Shown here piece after piece: positions 24,952 through 32,879 of a stretch of 64,000 nucleotides of DNA; position 1 is the stretch's first letter, and each line of letters opens with the position of its first letter. Source of the DNA: Acididesulfobacillus acetoxydans (lineage in GTDB: Bacteria > Bacillota > Desulfitobacteriia > Desulfitobacteriales > Desulfitobacteriaceae); NCBI RefSeq assembly GCF_900016645.1, contig NZ_CDGJ01000082.1. One strand, 5' to 3'. The position numbers were made by a program, and so were the translations under genes. Below the pieces are notes generated by a model that searched no databases, was not told the origin of the DNA, and saw only the letters and a program-made list of their open reading frames with translations.

Positions 24952-25346
24952 CTAGATCCCTCTCCATCCTTCCGCTTCATTTCCCTTGCGCGCGGCCAGT
25001 CTGGCTAAGTGCACTTCCACGATGACAATCGCCTCATAGGTACTTTCTACGGAGTCATCATCCAAACCGTCTTCTAAGAGCATATGCTGAACCACAGCCT
25101 CCAGACTGACATCACGTGCCGGATCCAGCACAAATACCCCCTCCCCGGCCCGTTTCTCGACCACGCACATGAATTCTAAAACCCGCAAAGCCTCACGCAG
25201 CGAATTACGGTTGACACCCAGTTGAAAAGCCAGGTCTCTTTCCCCCGGCAGTTGTTCCCCCGGATGATAATGACCTCCGCGATCTTTTTTATGACTTGAG
25301 CGACAATGTAGTTGGACGAATTCACTCTCTGTAGTTCTGAGCACAT
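24952..25346 (-). pseudogene. GntR/FadR-family regulator, frameshifted and truncated
   Basis: The N-terminal part reads NSSNYIVAQVIKKIAE in one frame; the continuation HYHPGEQLPGERDLAFQLGV and NRNSLREALRVLE, a clear GntR winged helix, is in another. Adding one G in the GAGG run near 25275 would restore one frame. The C-terminal FCD ligand domain ends after about 50 residues (QHMLLEDG...) instead of about 150. The gene precedes the dehydratase operon and was probably its regulator. Confidence 0.75.
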
Positions 25347-25402
25347 CACCACCATAACCATGGTACGTTCGCTAATTGCCTCGCCAGCCATGCCGACTGC
25401 GG

Positions 25403-27127
25403 CTACGTCAGTGATGTTTGGGACTCCCAGTCCTTCGCCCTCACCAAAACTTCTTTCCCTCGAAAGGCTATGCCCAGCTTCCTGATTTTACGGATGCCCC
25501 GCTCGATCAGTTCTTGCCCGTATTCCTTCGCGTCGATCTGTTGCAAGGCCCTTTCAGCGGCTTTTTCCAAGTCTTCTCCCTCATCCGCCTCGACCTTTTT
25601 AAACTCTATGATGATGCCGGCTTGCTTTAAATCCCGAGGGATGATCATGACATCATAACGTCCGTAACCGCTCTCGCGATTCGATTTGACCTCATGTTCG
25701 GGCCGCAATCCCACAAGAAGTCCCAGGACAAAGGCATGGTAGAACTGTTCCGGTTCCTGCCCGCCCGTATCGAAATAGCTAAGGCTGGCCATCACATACT
25801 CCTTGAAGAGAGCTGTAAACGTTTTGACTTCTCCGCTCATCAGGCTGTTTAACAGACTCTGCAACTTATTTCGACCGGACTGATTCACAAACCAAGACAA
25901 AATGATCTTTTGGTACAACACTTCTACCTCATAATTGGGTATCGCCAGACGACAGACAAAATCCCCTCTGATTAAGTCCCGCGTCAGCGCTTTGAGGTAC
26001 CCACTGAAAAGGAGAAAACTCCAGACATTTTCTTCACTTTGCTCGACTTCGCCCATCGAAATATTCTGGTTAATGGTCTTTACGAGTGCACCGCCTTGCA
26101 AAAGCTCCTCCAGTTCTGACTTCAGCTCATACCCGCCCTTACTAATGAGCCGTTTGACCAATTCGTTGTCACTGGTATTGACCCAATAGGGTTGCAAACC
26201 GCCCTGCCAATTCTGGGCGTATTTCAGAACAGACCAGGGATTATACACCACGGTATCGCCAAAAATATAACCATTATACCAGCTGCGCACTTCTTCTATC
26301 TGCGATTCTATTCCATAATAATTCAGGAGTTCTTCGACCTCCGATTCCAGAAACCCAAAATACCGGCTGTAGGGTTCATCCAACAAAGTCCACACCGATA
26401 GATTATTCAACCCGGAAAAAAGGCTCTCCCGCGCCACGCGCATCACTCCGGTTAAGACTGCTTTTTCCAAATAGTTATTATCTTTTAACGCAGCGGTCAT
26501 AAGGTTGCGCAGAAAAGAGACAAGCGGATCGTAATATTGTTTGAGATAGGCCTGCTGTATAGGGACATCGTATTCGTCGATTAGGATGATGGTCTTCTTG
26601 CCGTAATGTTTGCTCAAAAACTCCGATAATTTCTTAATGCTGCCGGCATAATCCGCTTCACTGCCTTCCTCCATGCTGACCCGTCGAAAATACTTCTTAT
26701 CCATATCGCTCATAACGGATGAGTCCAGCAAATAAAGGTGCCGATTATACTCTGTATAAATTAACTGCACGAAGCTGTCATAGGTTACTTTCCAGGTATT
26801 ATGTTTGAGATCCTTAAAGGTCAGATAGATCACGGGATATTGCCCCTGTTTAGCCATGCAGTCCGCATGCCGGCAGATCGCTAGGTTTTCGAAAAGTCCA
26901 CTATGATCCGGCGCTGATTTTTCAAAGAAATAGCGCAGCATGGACATGTTGAGGGTTTTGCCGAAACGGCGTGGGCGGGGCAGGAGAATTACTTTAGACC
27001 CATCTTCGAGGATATCTTTTATGAATAAGGTCTTATCGACGTAGTAGTAAGCCCCTGTGAGCATTTCCCGGAAATCACTGACGCCGATGGCGATTCTTTT
27101 CTTCACGGATTCAGCCCCCCAAATCAT
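25403..27127 (-). CDS. AAA-ATPase-like protein with PD-(D/E)XK nuclease domain, copy 2
   Basis: A 574-residue paralogue of the gene at 5713-7434, with the same P-loop (RPRRFGKT), Walker B (ILIDEYD) and nuclease motif (GYGRYDVM...IIEFK). The sequences are nearly identical up to about residue 330 and again near the nuclease motif, but differ strongly between about 380 and 450. The 5' flank is also shared for about 75 bp. A run of six G, against five in copy 1, puts an ATG after AAGGA in frame (27127), and the internal ATG used in copy 1 is GTG here. Role unknown; family members are frequently multicopy. Confidence 0.85.
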   Translation of the reverse strand: MIWGAESVKKRIAIGVSDFREMLTGAYYYVDKTLFIKDILEDGSKVILLPRPRRFGKTLNMSMLRYFFEKSAPDHSGLFENLAICRHADCMAKQGQYPVIYLTFKDLKHNTWKVTYDSFVQLIYTEYNRHLYLLDSSVMSDMDKKYFRRVSMEEGSEADYAGSIKKLSEFLSKHYGKKTIILIDEYDVPIQQAYLKQYYDPLVSFLRNLMTAALKDNNYLEKAVLTGVMRVARESLFSGLNNLSVWTLLDEPYSRYFGFLESEVEELLNYYGIESQIEEVRSWYNGYIFGDTVVYNPWSVLKYAQNWQGGLQPYWVNTSDNELVKRLISKGGYELKSELEELLQGGALVKTINQNISMGEVEQSEENVWSFLLFSGYLKALTRDLIRGDFVCRLAIPNYEVEVLYQKIILSWFVNQSGRNKLQSLLNSLMSGEVKTFTALFKEYVMASLSYFDTGGQEPEQFYHAFVLGLLVGLRPEHEVKSNRESGYGRYDVMIIPRDLKQAGIIIEFKKVEADEGEDLEKAAERALQQIDAKEYGQELIERGIRKIRKLGIAFRGKEVLVRAKDWESQTSLT

Positions 27128-27291
27128 CACATCCTTATTTTCTATCTTACCCTATTTCTGGGAATATGCAAAGAGTCACTTAGATTTTCTCTGACTGACC
27201 CTTGTAGAGCAATGACAGCGGCTAAATGCTGCCTGTTCTACCCCTCCCACCGTCTTTTTTGCGCATATGCTTTGCGCTTTTCGGCGTCACC

Positions 27292-28257
27292 TCAGCAGGA
27301 CCTCCGAACGTAATTTGTCCCCCAAACCCCCAGGATAATGAGAAGGGCACCGGCCGCCTCCACCCAGCCGAAAGGGTCGTGCTGAAAAACCACGCCTCCG
27401 GCCACTGAAACCACCGTCGTCAAGTTGATGAGCGGCGCGGACTGAGTGACACTTAAATGTGAAAGAGCATAATTGAAGAGAAAAAAGGCTCCGACCGAAG
27501 ATAATACTCCCAGATAAAGCACCGCCATCACGACGGCAGAGTGCTGCAAAGGAGCCAAATAGCCCAAAAGCCTCCCTTGCCGCGCGGCTTGCGCCAGCCC
27601 GATAAGATTGAACAGGACGGCTCCCATCCACATCATGACATAAGTAATCTCCACTGGGGTAAAGCGCTGTGAAGATTTCTTAGACAAAATACTGTATACT
27701 CCCGTGGAAATGACCGCCACAAACAGCGCCGAAACCCCCAGGAGATGTTCACCCCAAGAAAGTTGTCCCTGAGCGCCTACAATAACGAAGACTCCCAGCA
27801 CCGAGCAGCCAATGGAGACAATTTGCAGCGGCCGCATCCGCTCATGCAAGAAAATCGACGCCATGAGCGCGATGGCCACGGGGGCCAAGCCGACGATCAT
27901 TCCCGCTTCGGAAGCGGTCGTCCATTTAACCCCCCAGGTTTCTCCGATGAAATAAAGAAAAGGCTGAACAAACGAGAGCACCAAGAGCGAGCCCAATCCT
28001 TTTCCCCGAAGGTTAATCTTCACGATCCCGAAGGCCACCAAGAAAGTTATAGTCAAAGCGGCGGCAGCGAAGCGGAGACCGAGGATCTGGGCCGGGAAGG
28101 TATAATTTAAGGCATCCTTCGTAAAAAGAAATGATATTCCCCAAATGACAGCGGTCGTCATCCCAGCCACCAGGGGCAAAAGCGGCGCCGGTTTAGCCCT
28201 AAGGGCTGAGGCCGCAACTTGATTGAGATTCGTATTTACTTTCACATTCAATTTCAC
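27292..28257 (-). CDS. EamA/DMT-family transporter
   Basis: A 321-residue membrane protein with ten predicted hydrophobic segments in two EamA halves (for example TTAVIWGISFLFTKDA and GAQGQLSWGEHLLG linking to LFVAVISTGVYSIL). Members export amino acids or other small metabolites. Its start overlaps the stop of the upstream EamA remnant as ATGA, so the two were once a coupled pair. Substrate unknown. Confidence 0.85.
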   Translation of the reverse strand: MKLNVKVNTNLNQVAASALRAKPAPLLPLVAGMTTAVIWGISFLFTKDALNYTFPAQILGLRFAAAALTITFLVAFGIVKINLRGKGLGSLLVLSFVQPFLYFIGETWGVKWTTASEAGMIVGLAPVAIALMASIFLHERMRPLQIVSIGCSVLGVFVIVGAQGQLSWGEHLLGVSALFVAVISTGVYSILSKKSSQRFTPVEITYVMMWMGAVLFNLIGLAQAARQGRLLGYLAPLQHSAVVMAVLYLGVLSSVGAFFLFNYALSHLSVTQSAPLINLTTVVSVAGGVVFQHDPFGWVEAAGALLIILGVWGTNYVRRSC

Positions 28258-28462
28258 ACACCCACGTCCTCAAATCTTGTCTGACGGGGCCAAGCGGCCA
28301 ACAGTGCCCCTAATACGACGAAAGCCGCACCCACCGTTTGCACCAGTGTCAAATGTTCGCCTAAGAACAGATAAGCCAAACCCACTGTCATCACCGGCTC
28401 CAAAGTGCTGACGATCGAAACGGTGGCCGGCCCGACCTTTTGAAGTCCTAAAAGAATGTTAA
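28254..28462 (-). pseudogene. EamA transporter, C-terminal remnant
   Basis: About 68 codons encode NILLGLQKVGPATVSIVSTL, then EPVMTVGLAYLFLGEHLT and the last helix of an EamA protein. The first 200 or so residues are missing. The open frame continues upstream only into the repeat element at 28508-28650, which provides the apparent start. The remnant was cut when the repeat arrived or by a linked deletion. Confidence 0.75.
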
Positions 28463-28507
28463 AATGGCAATGGGATAAATCGGCGGAATCCTCTGACTTT
28501 GGAAGAA

Positions 28508-28650
28508 CCAAAGTGAACTCGTCCGGTGAGCATTGCCTTCGCGCCTGAGGCGTTATTGTCCGGTGGACAGTGACGGCCAAAGGCTGAGTCTGCCCCCAAC
28601 AAAGCAGAGTACGTGGGACCCCCGCCCACTTGTAGAAGTGGGAGTCTTAC
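28508..28650 (-). repeat. Solo IS-end-like repeat, copy A
   Basis: Read on the minus strand, this 143-bp stretch starts GTAAGACTCCCAC, contains a hairpin with arms CCCACTT/AAGTGGG, a shared block AGACTCAGCC, a decayed palindrome around TGTCCACCGGACA and ends GAGTTCACTTTGG. The same blocks occur in order in copy B (44953-45160). It lies 7 bp from the stop of the sigma-54 activator gene and cuts an EamA gene. The end hairpin resembles those of IS200/IS605-type right ends; that origin is inferred. Confidence 0.65.
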
Positions 28651-28657
28651 AATTGGA

Positions 28658-30058
28658 TCAAAGGTTATAGAGTTTAAGCTTGTCATAAAAAGCCCGACGG
28701 GAAATCCCCAGTGCCCTCATGGCCTGGCTCCGGTTCCCGTTGGCATTCTTTAAAGCCGACACCATTAACTCCCGCTCTATTGCGCTCACTGCTTCTTTCA
28801 ACCGACTGGGTCTCTCGGGAACCGTGCCGGCATGTTCCCCTTCCCCCTGCAAGTGGGCCGGAAGGTGTTGAGGCTCGATATACTTGCCGCCGGCGAGAAT
28901 CGCGGCATGTTCCAGCACATTTTGCAGTTCCCGCACGTTACCGGGCCAATCATAGGCTTGGAGAAGGTTCAAAGCCGCGCGCGACAGAGTCAGCGCCGGA
29001 TTGTCCAACTGCTGACCGTACTTATTTAGATAATAACCGGCAAGAGCCGGGATATCATCCTTGCGCTCCCGCAGGGGGGGCAAAGTCAAAGGAACAATGT
29101 TCAAACGATAATAGAGGTCGCGCCGGAAAGTACCCTCATCCATCATCTTATCCAAGTCTTTGTTCGTGGCCGCGACCACCCGGATATTCAGCTTAATGGT
29201 TTTGTCTCCCCCCACGCGTTCAATTTCACGCTCCTGCAGGACCCGGAGGAGCTTGGCCTGCATACTCAGGCTCATGTCACCGATTTCGTCCAGAAAAATC
29301 GTCCCACCCTGTGCCAGCTCAAATTTCCCCATTTTGCCGCCCTTCTTGGCTCCGCTAAAAGCCCCCTCTTCGTACCCGAAAAGCTCGCTTTCGAGAAGGT
29401 TCTCCGGGATCGCCGCGCAATTCACCTTAATCAGATGTTTGGAGCTGCGCCGGCTGCCGTTGTGAATGGCCCTGGCCAGGACCTCTTTGCCAACCCCGCT
29501 TTCCCCCCGGATGAGTACCGTACTGTCGGTACGGGCCACTTTTGCCGCCAGAAGCAGTATTTCCCTCAGGCCGCTATTCTGCCCGATATACTCCTGGAAG
29601 GAGGCAGGCAAAGCGTCCCGCTCATTGAGCTGCTCCTGTAGATAGTCGGCCACTCCTTGGGTATGCCGGAGTTCTTCGGTCAAGCGCACCACTTCGGACA
29701 TGTTTTTAAATACGCCCACAGAACCGATGACTTTATCGTCTTCGTAAAGGGGAAAGGCGCTGCCTACCACGTCAATGCCCAGAGAACTCAAATACGACCG
29801 CCGGTTATGCAGCACCTCACCGGTTCGCTGCACTTGGGTGAGAGCCGCTTCAGGCTCGATCATATCCAGCCTCCGTCCCAAGACTTTAGGCACCGGAACA
29901 CCCAACATTTCTGCGTAGGCCTTATTGGCATAAACGATGGTGGTATCTGAATCAATCACTAAGACCACGTCGTGAATTGTGTCCAAAATATCAAACAAGA
30001 TCTTCTGGTTCCACTGGGTGATCACTTTACTGGTGACCGCATTCTCTGCAACTGTCAT
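28658..30058 (-). CDS. PAS-domain sigma-54 enhancer-binding activator
   Basis: A 466-residue regulator: PAS domain (about 20-125), AAA+ domain (145-380) and a Fis-type helix-turn-helix (425-466). Walker A is GESGVGKE, Walker B is GGTIFLDEIGD, the sigma-54 contact loop reads GAFSGA instead of GAFTGA, and the arginine-finger region YYRLNIVPL is present. No receiver domain, so it likely senses a ligand through PAS. Start ATG 30058; a TTG six bases upstream is closer to the GAGGAG site. It has its own sigma-A promoter. A consensus sigma-54 promoter lies 25 kb away before the 4-hydroxybutyryl-CoA dehydratase gene; a link is possible but unproven. Confidence 0.92.
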   Translation of the reverse strand: MTVAENAVTSKVITQWNQKILFDILDTIHDVVLVIDSDTTIVYANKAYAEMLGVPVPKVLGRRLDMIEPEAALTQVQRTGEVLHNRRSYLSSLGIDVVGSAFPLYEDDKVIGSVGVFKNMSEVVRLTEELRHTQGVADYLQEQLNERDALPASFQEYIGQNSGLREILLLAAKVARTDSTVLIRGESGVGKEVLARAIHNGSRRSSKHLIKVNCAAIPENLLESELFGYEEGAFSGAKKGGKMGKFELAQGGTIFLDEIGDMSLSMQAKLLRVLQEREIERVGGDKTIKLNIRVVAATNKDLDKMMDEGTFRRDLYYRLNIVPLTLPPLRERKDDIPALAGYYLNKYGQQLDNPALTLSRAALNLLQAYDWPGNVRELQNVLEHAAILAGGKYIEPQHLPAHLQGEGEHAGTVPERPSRLKEAVSAIERELMVSALKNANGNRSQAMRALGISRRAFYDKLKLYNL

Positions 30059-30093
30059 GGCCAATACAACTCCTCAGGCCAACCTGTGCCTTA

Positions 30094-30122
30094 AGTATAC
30101 ACTCGGTTCCTATAATAGGCAA
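30094..30122 (-). promoter_or_regulatory. Sigma-A promoter of the sigma-54 activator gene
   Basis: TTGCCT (30122-30117) and TATACT (30099-30094) are 17 bp apart on the minus strand, about 36 bp upstream of the start codon. Confidence 0.6.
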
Positions 30123-30143
30123 AATTAGATTTTTGCCCTGCAC

Positions 30144-30177
30144 AAAAAAAGCCGCCGACAAAAATCAGTGGCTTTTA
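30144..30177 (-). terminator. Rho-independent terminator after the acyl-CoA dehydrogenase remnant
   Basis: On the minus strand AAAAGCC-A-CTGA, a 6-nt loop, TCGG-C-GGCTTTT is followed by more T. The stem and T run fit a strong terminator. It overlaps the stop of the dehydrogenase remnant and precedes the promoter of the sigma-54 activator. Confidence 0.75.
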
Positions 30178-30400
30178 TGATTTATGGGCTTCCATCCCGG
30201 CCGTTCGTTCCCGAGAGCGATTCTCCCGGTATTGTTCAACTGCCACATGCAGATCTTGAAGCCGTCGCCCACTTTTCCCAGCACAGAGTCTTTAGGAATC
30301 CGGGCCGCATCGAAAAAGGTCCGGCCTTATCGAAAGAGATCTCCCCGGTGGGCGCATTGGCAAGCGATGCCCTGCTTGCCTCCACATTCACCCTGAAGAG
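30165..30400 (-). pseudogene. Acyl-CoA dehydrogenase fragment
   Basis: One frame reads FFDAARIPKDSVLGKVGDGF and KICMWQLNNT, a typical acyl-CoA dehydrogenase segment (middle domain to start of the C-terminal helices). The part just upstream, ASLANAPTGEISFDK, is in another frame and fits the preceding strand of the same family. No start, no C-terminal catalytic domain. It is followed by its own terminator, suggesting a deleted gene end. This is the only acyl-CoA dehydrogenase trace in the window. Confidence 0.65.
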
Positions 30401-30504
30401 AGCCCAGTGCCTCCCTTTTACACATGACCAAAAAGACCAATACGTAATTAATATGTTCCTAATATTCCAAACAATTGGGGGAATGTATAGAATTGAAGCG
30501 GAGC

Positions 30505-30523
30505 CTGTCTGCGGGGGAGACAG
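30505..30523 (+). other. Leader hairpin before the ABC transporter operon
   Basis: CTGTCT and AGACAG flank a 7-nt G-rich loop, 34 bp upstream of the binding-protein ATG and just before its AAGGAG site. Could modulate translation or mRNA decay. No convincing promoter was found in the 100 bp upstream. Confidence 0.4.
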
Positions 30524-30557
30524 TTTCGGGAAAATTCGATAAGGAGAGTGATGTTCA

Positions 30558-31811
30558 ATGCGTAAGTCTAAGAAAGGTATGGCCTGGTTTTTCGTTCTGG
30601 CTATGTCTCTGGCCCTGATTCTGAGCGGTTGCGGCAGCAGCACAACCGCCGGACAAACTGCCGCGGGGAACTCTGCGGCCGGAACCATTAAGATCGGTGC
30701 GCCGGACGCGGCCACCGGCAGCCTGGCCAACGAAGGAAAGCTTGTTCACGATGGCTACACTTTATGGCAAAACCTGGTCAACCAACAAGGAGGCCTGAAT
30801 GTCAACGGGAAGAAGTATAAAGTCGACATCGTCTTTAAGGATGACCAAAGCAATCCCACGAACAGTGCTTCCCTGACGGAACAGCTTTATACCCAAGATG
30901 GCATTCGCCTGTTTCTCAGTCCCTATGCCTCGCCCAACATTTTTTCGGCCACGACGGTGGCCGAAAGGCACAAAGTCCCGATGATCGCGGCGGGCGGAGG
31001 AGCTAAATCGATTTTCACCCGTGGCTACAAATATGTCTTTTCGTCTTATCCTTATTCCGGCGAGTATTTGGGCTCTGTACTGGATCTTTTAAAAACTAAA
31101 GGGATTAAATCCGTCGCTTTTCTCCACGCCGATGATCTTTTCTCCCAGGAAGCAGACCAGGGTGGCGAGGCCTATGCCAAGAGCCATGGTTTTGATGTGG
31201 TCTACTCGGCTCAATATCCGAGCAACACGACCGACCTCACTTCTCAATTGACCCAGATTGCCCAAAAGAAACCGGATGCTCTGATTGGGACCGGACACTT
31301 TCAGGAGGCGGTCCTCCTGGTCAAAGAATCCAAACAAATGAACGTAAACTTCAAAGCCATCGCTTTCACAGTGGGCCCCTCGATGCCTTCCTTTGGTCAA
31401 ACCTTAGGCAAGGATTCCGAAGGGATTCTCGGCGCCAGCCTTTGGACTCCGGATCTCCCCTACAAGGATGATATTTTTGGCACTGCGAAAAATTACGCCA
31501 AGCTTTATAAAGAGGCGTTTGGCGTAGAACCTGATTACCATTCGGCCATGGCCTCCGCCGCGGCGGAAATGATGGGCATGGCGATCGAAAAAGCCGGCTC
31601 CGCCGACCCGCAAAAAGTCAGGGATGCCCTGGCCAATCTAGGCACGATCAGCCTCTTTGACGGTACTTTCACGGTCGAGGCCAACGGCAGCATCTCAGGA
31701 CTCAAGCTGCCCGTCATCCAAGTCCAGAACGGCCAAGCTGTCACGGTCTGGCCCGGTGACTTCAGCAAGAACCTCAAGGATATTCCCCTGCCACCCTGGA
31801 ACAAACGCTAG
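30558..31811 (+). CDS. Branched-chain-amino-acid-type ABC transporter, binding lipoprotein (LivJ-like)
   Basis: A 417-residue lipoprotein: basic start, hydrophobic segment and lipobox LILSGCG (Cys near 27), then a type-I periplasmic-binding fold (IKIGAPDAATGSLANEG, later DDQSNPTNSASLTEQL). It captures a ligand outside the cell and hands it to the permease. Family members bind branched-chain amino acids, but also amides, urea, or aromatic and short acids. It heads a five-gene operon with both permeases and both ATPases, beside CoA-ligase gene clusters, so an organic acid is a fair alternative ligand. Confidence 0.93.
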   Translation: MRKSKKGMAWFFVLAMSLALILSGCGSSTTAGQTAAGNSAAGTIKIGAPDAATGSLANEGKLVHDGYTLWQNLVNQQGGLNVNGKKYKVDIVFKDDQSNPTNSASLTEQLYTQDGIRLFLSPYASPNIFSATTVAERHKVPMIAAGGGAKSIFTRGYKYVFSSYPYSGEYLGSVLDLLKTKGIKSVAFLHADDLFSQEADQGGEAYAKSHGFDVVYSAQYPSNTTDLTSQLTQIAQKKPDALIGTGHFQEAVLLVKESKQMNVNFKAIAFTVGPSMPSFGQTLGKDSEGILGASLWTPDLPYKDDIFGTAKNYAKLYKEAFGVEPDYHSAMASAAAEMMGMAIEKAGSADPQKVRDALANLGTISLFDGTFTVEANGSISGLKLPVIQVQNGQAVTVWPGDFSKNLKDIPLPPWNKR

Positions 31812-31817
31812 TCAGCC

Positions 31818-31880
31818 TGAAACCAACGCGAGTTAAAGTGGAACCAACGCGGGTTGATCCGGAACCAATGTAAGTGACAA
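31818..31880. repeat. Three 21-bp tandem repeats after the binding-protein gene
   Basis: The core AACCAACGCG recurs with exact 21-bp spacing (starts at 31821, 31842 and a degenerate 31863). It lies between the binding-protein stop and the intercistronic hairpin. Confidence 0.65.
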
Positions 31881-31889
31881 AAAGGGGTG

Positions 31890-31933
31890 GGGGCCGTTGA
31901 TGCTTACGCTTTTGATGCCAGTTCAACGGCCCC
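31890..31933 (+). other. Strong intercistronic hairpin between binding protein and permease genes
   Basis: A perfect 11-bp stem (GGGGCCGTTGA / TCAACGGCCCC) with a 22-nt loop and no T run. Such hairpins protect the upstream mRNA or partly stop transcription, so that more binding protein than permease is made. Inference from family practice. Confidence 0.6.
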
Positions 31934-32012
31934 TCCTCCCGGCTCAGTTCTGCATTGCCCGTGCGCCTCGACCCCAGTGCGACAAAACGAGTTCACTTTC
32001 GGAGGGATGGAT

Positions 32013-32879
32013 ATGCATCTTTGGCTGCAAATAATCTTGAATGGGATATTGCAAGGTGGAATACTGGGCATTTCCGCTCTGGCCTTTTCTCTGCAATGGG
32101 GCGTGATGAACCTCATTAACCTAGCCCATGGTTCTTTTCAAATCCTGGCCGCCTATGTGGCGATGGTTTTACTCCAGCGTCTGGGCCTGGATCCCTTTTT
32201 GGCCATGCCCTTGGTATTTCTGATTTTCCTTGCCGGTGGCTATTTGCTTCAATTCGGAATTATCAATAGAGTCATCAGTGGCAACCTTTTTATGACGCTT
32301 TTATTGACCTATGGCCTGGACTTCGTCCTGGCCAATTTCATGATCCTCTTGTTTACCGCGGACTACAAGTCGGTCAACACACCCTATGCCAATTCCTCCT
32401 GGCATCTGTTAGGCTTTCAGTTTCCCATCGTGCGCACCCTGGCCCTCATTTTCCTGGTCATACTCTCTCTCCTGCTCTGGCTTTTCTTAGAGTACAGCCG
32501 GACCGGCCGGGCTATCCGGGCCACATCCATGGGTACGGAGCCTGCCCGTCTGATGGGGTTGAAAATTCCGAAAGTCTACGCTCTGACCTTTGGCCTAAGT
32601 TCGGGTCTGGCAGCCATTGGCGGCATTTTTTTCGGTTTGAGCAATGCCTTCTCCCCGGCGGCGGGTGGACCCCTGACCGTTGGAGCTTTCGTTGTGACTA
32701 TCCTCGGCGGTGTTGGCACCTCTTGGGGACCTTTGGTTGGGGGGTTGATCCTGGGTGTTCTTGATGCCGTCGGTTCCGTCATTCTCGGGCCCACTTACGT
32801 CAATATCATTACTTTCGGCCTACTGCTCATCATTTTAATCTTACGACCCACCGGGGTTTTGGGGAGGGCCGCGACATGA
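32013..32879 (+). CDS. ABC transporter permease, LivH type
   Basis: A 288-residue integral membrane protein starting MHLWLQIILNGIL, with about eight hydrophobic segments and the LivH hallmarks ALAFSLQWGVMNLINLAHG near the start and the EAA-like cytoplasmic loop AIRATSMGTEPARLMGL near 165. ATG 32013 has GGAGGG at good spacing; a longer frame upstream runs through the intercistronic hairpin and is unlikely. It overlaps the next gene by ATGA. Confidence 0.93.
   Translation: MHLWLQIILNGILQGGILGISALAFSLQWGVMNLINLAHGSFQILAAYVAMVLLQRLGLDPFLAMPLVFLIFLAGGYLLQFGIINRVISGNLFMTLLLTYGLDFVLANFMILLFTADYKSVNTPYANSSWHLLGFQFPIVRTLALIFLVILSLLLWLFLEYSRTGRAIRATSMGTEPARLMGLKIPKVYALTFGLSSGLAAIGGIFFGLSNAFSPAAGGPLTVGAFVVTILGGVGTSWGPLVGGLILGVLDAVGSVILGPTYVNIITFGLLLIILILRPTGVLGRAAT

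Noticed and set aside
30280..30320. TTGGCA...GCTTGC near 30348 as a sigma-54 promoter of the ABC transporter
   Set aside because: The spacing between GG and GC is wrong (not 12 bp), so it does not fit the -24/-12 rule.
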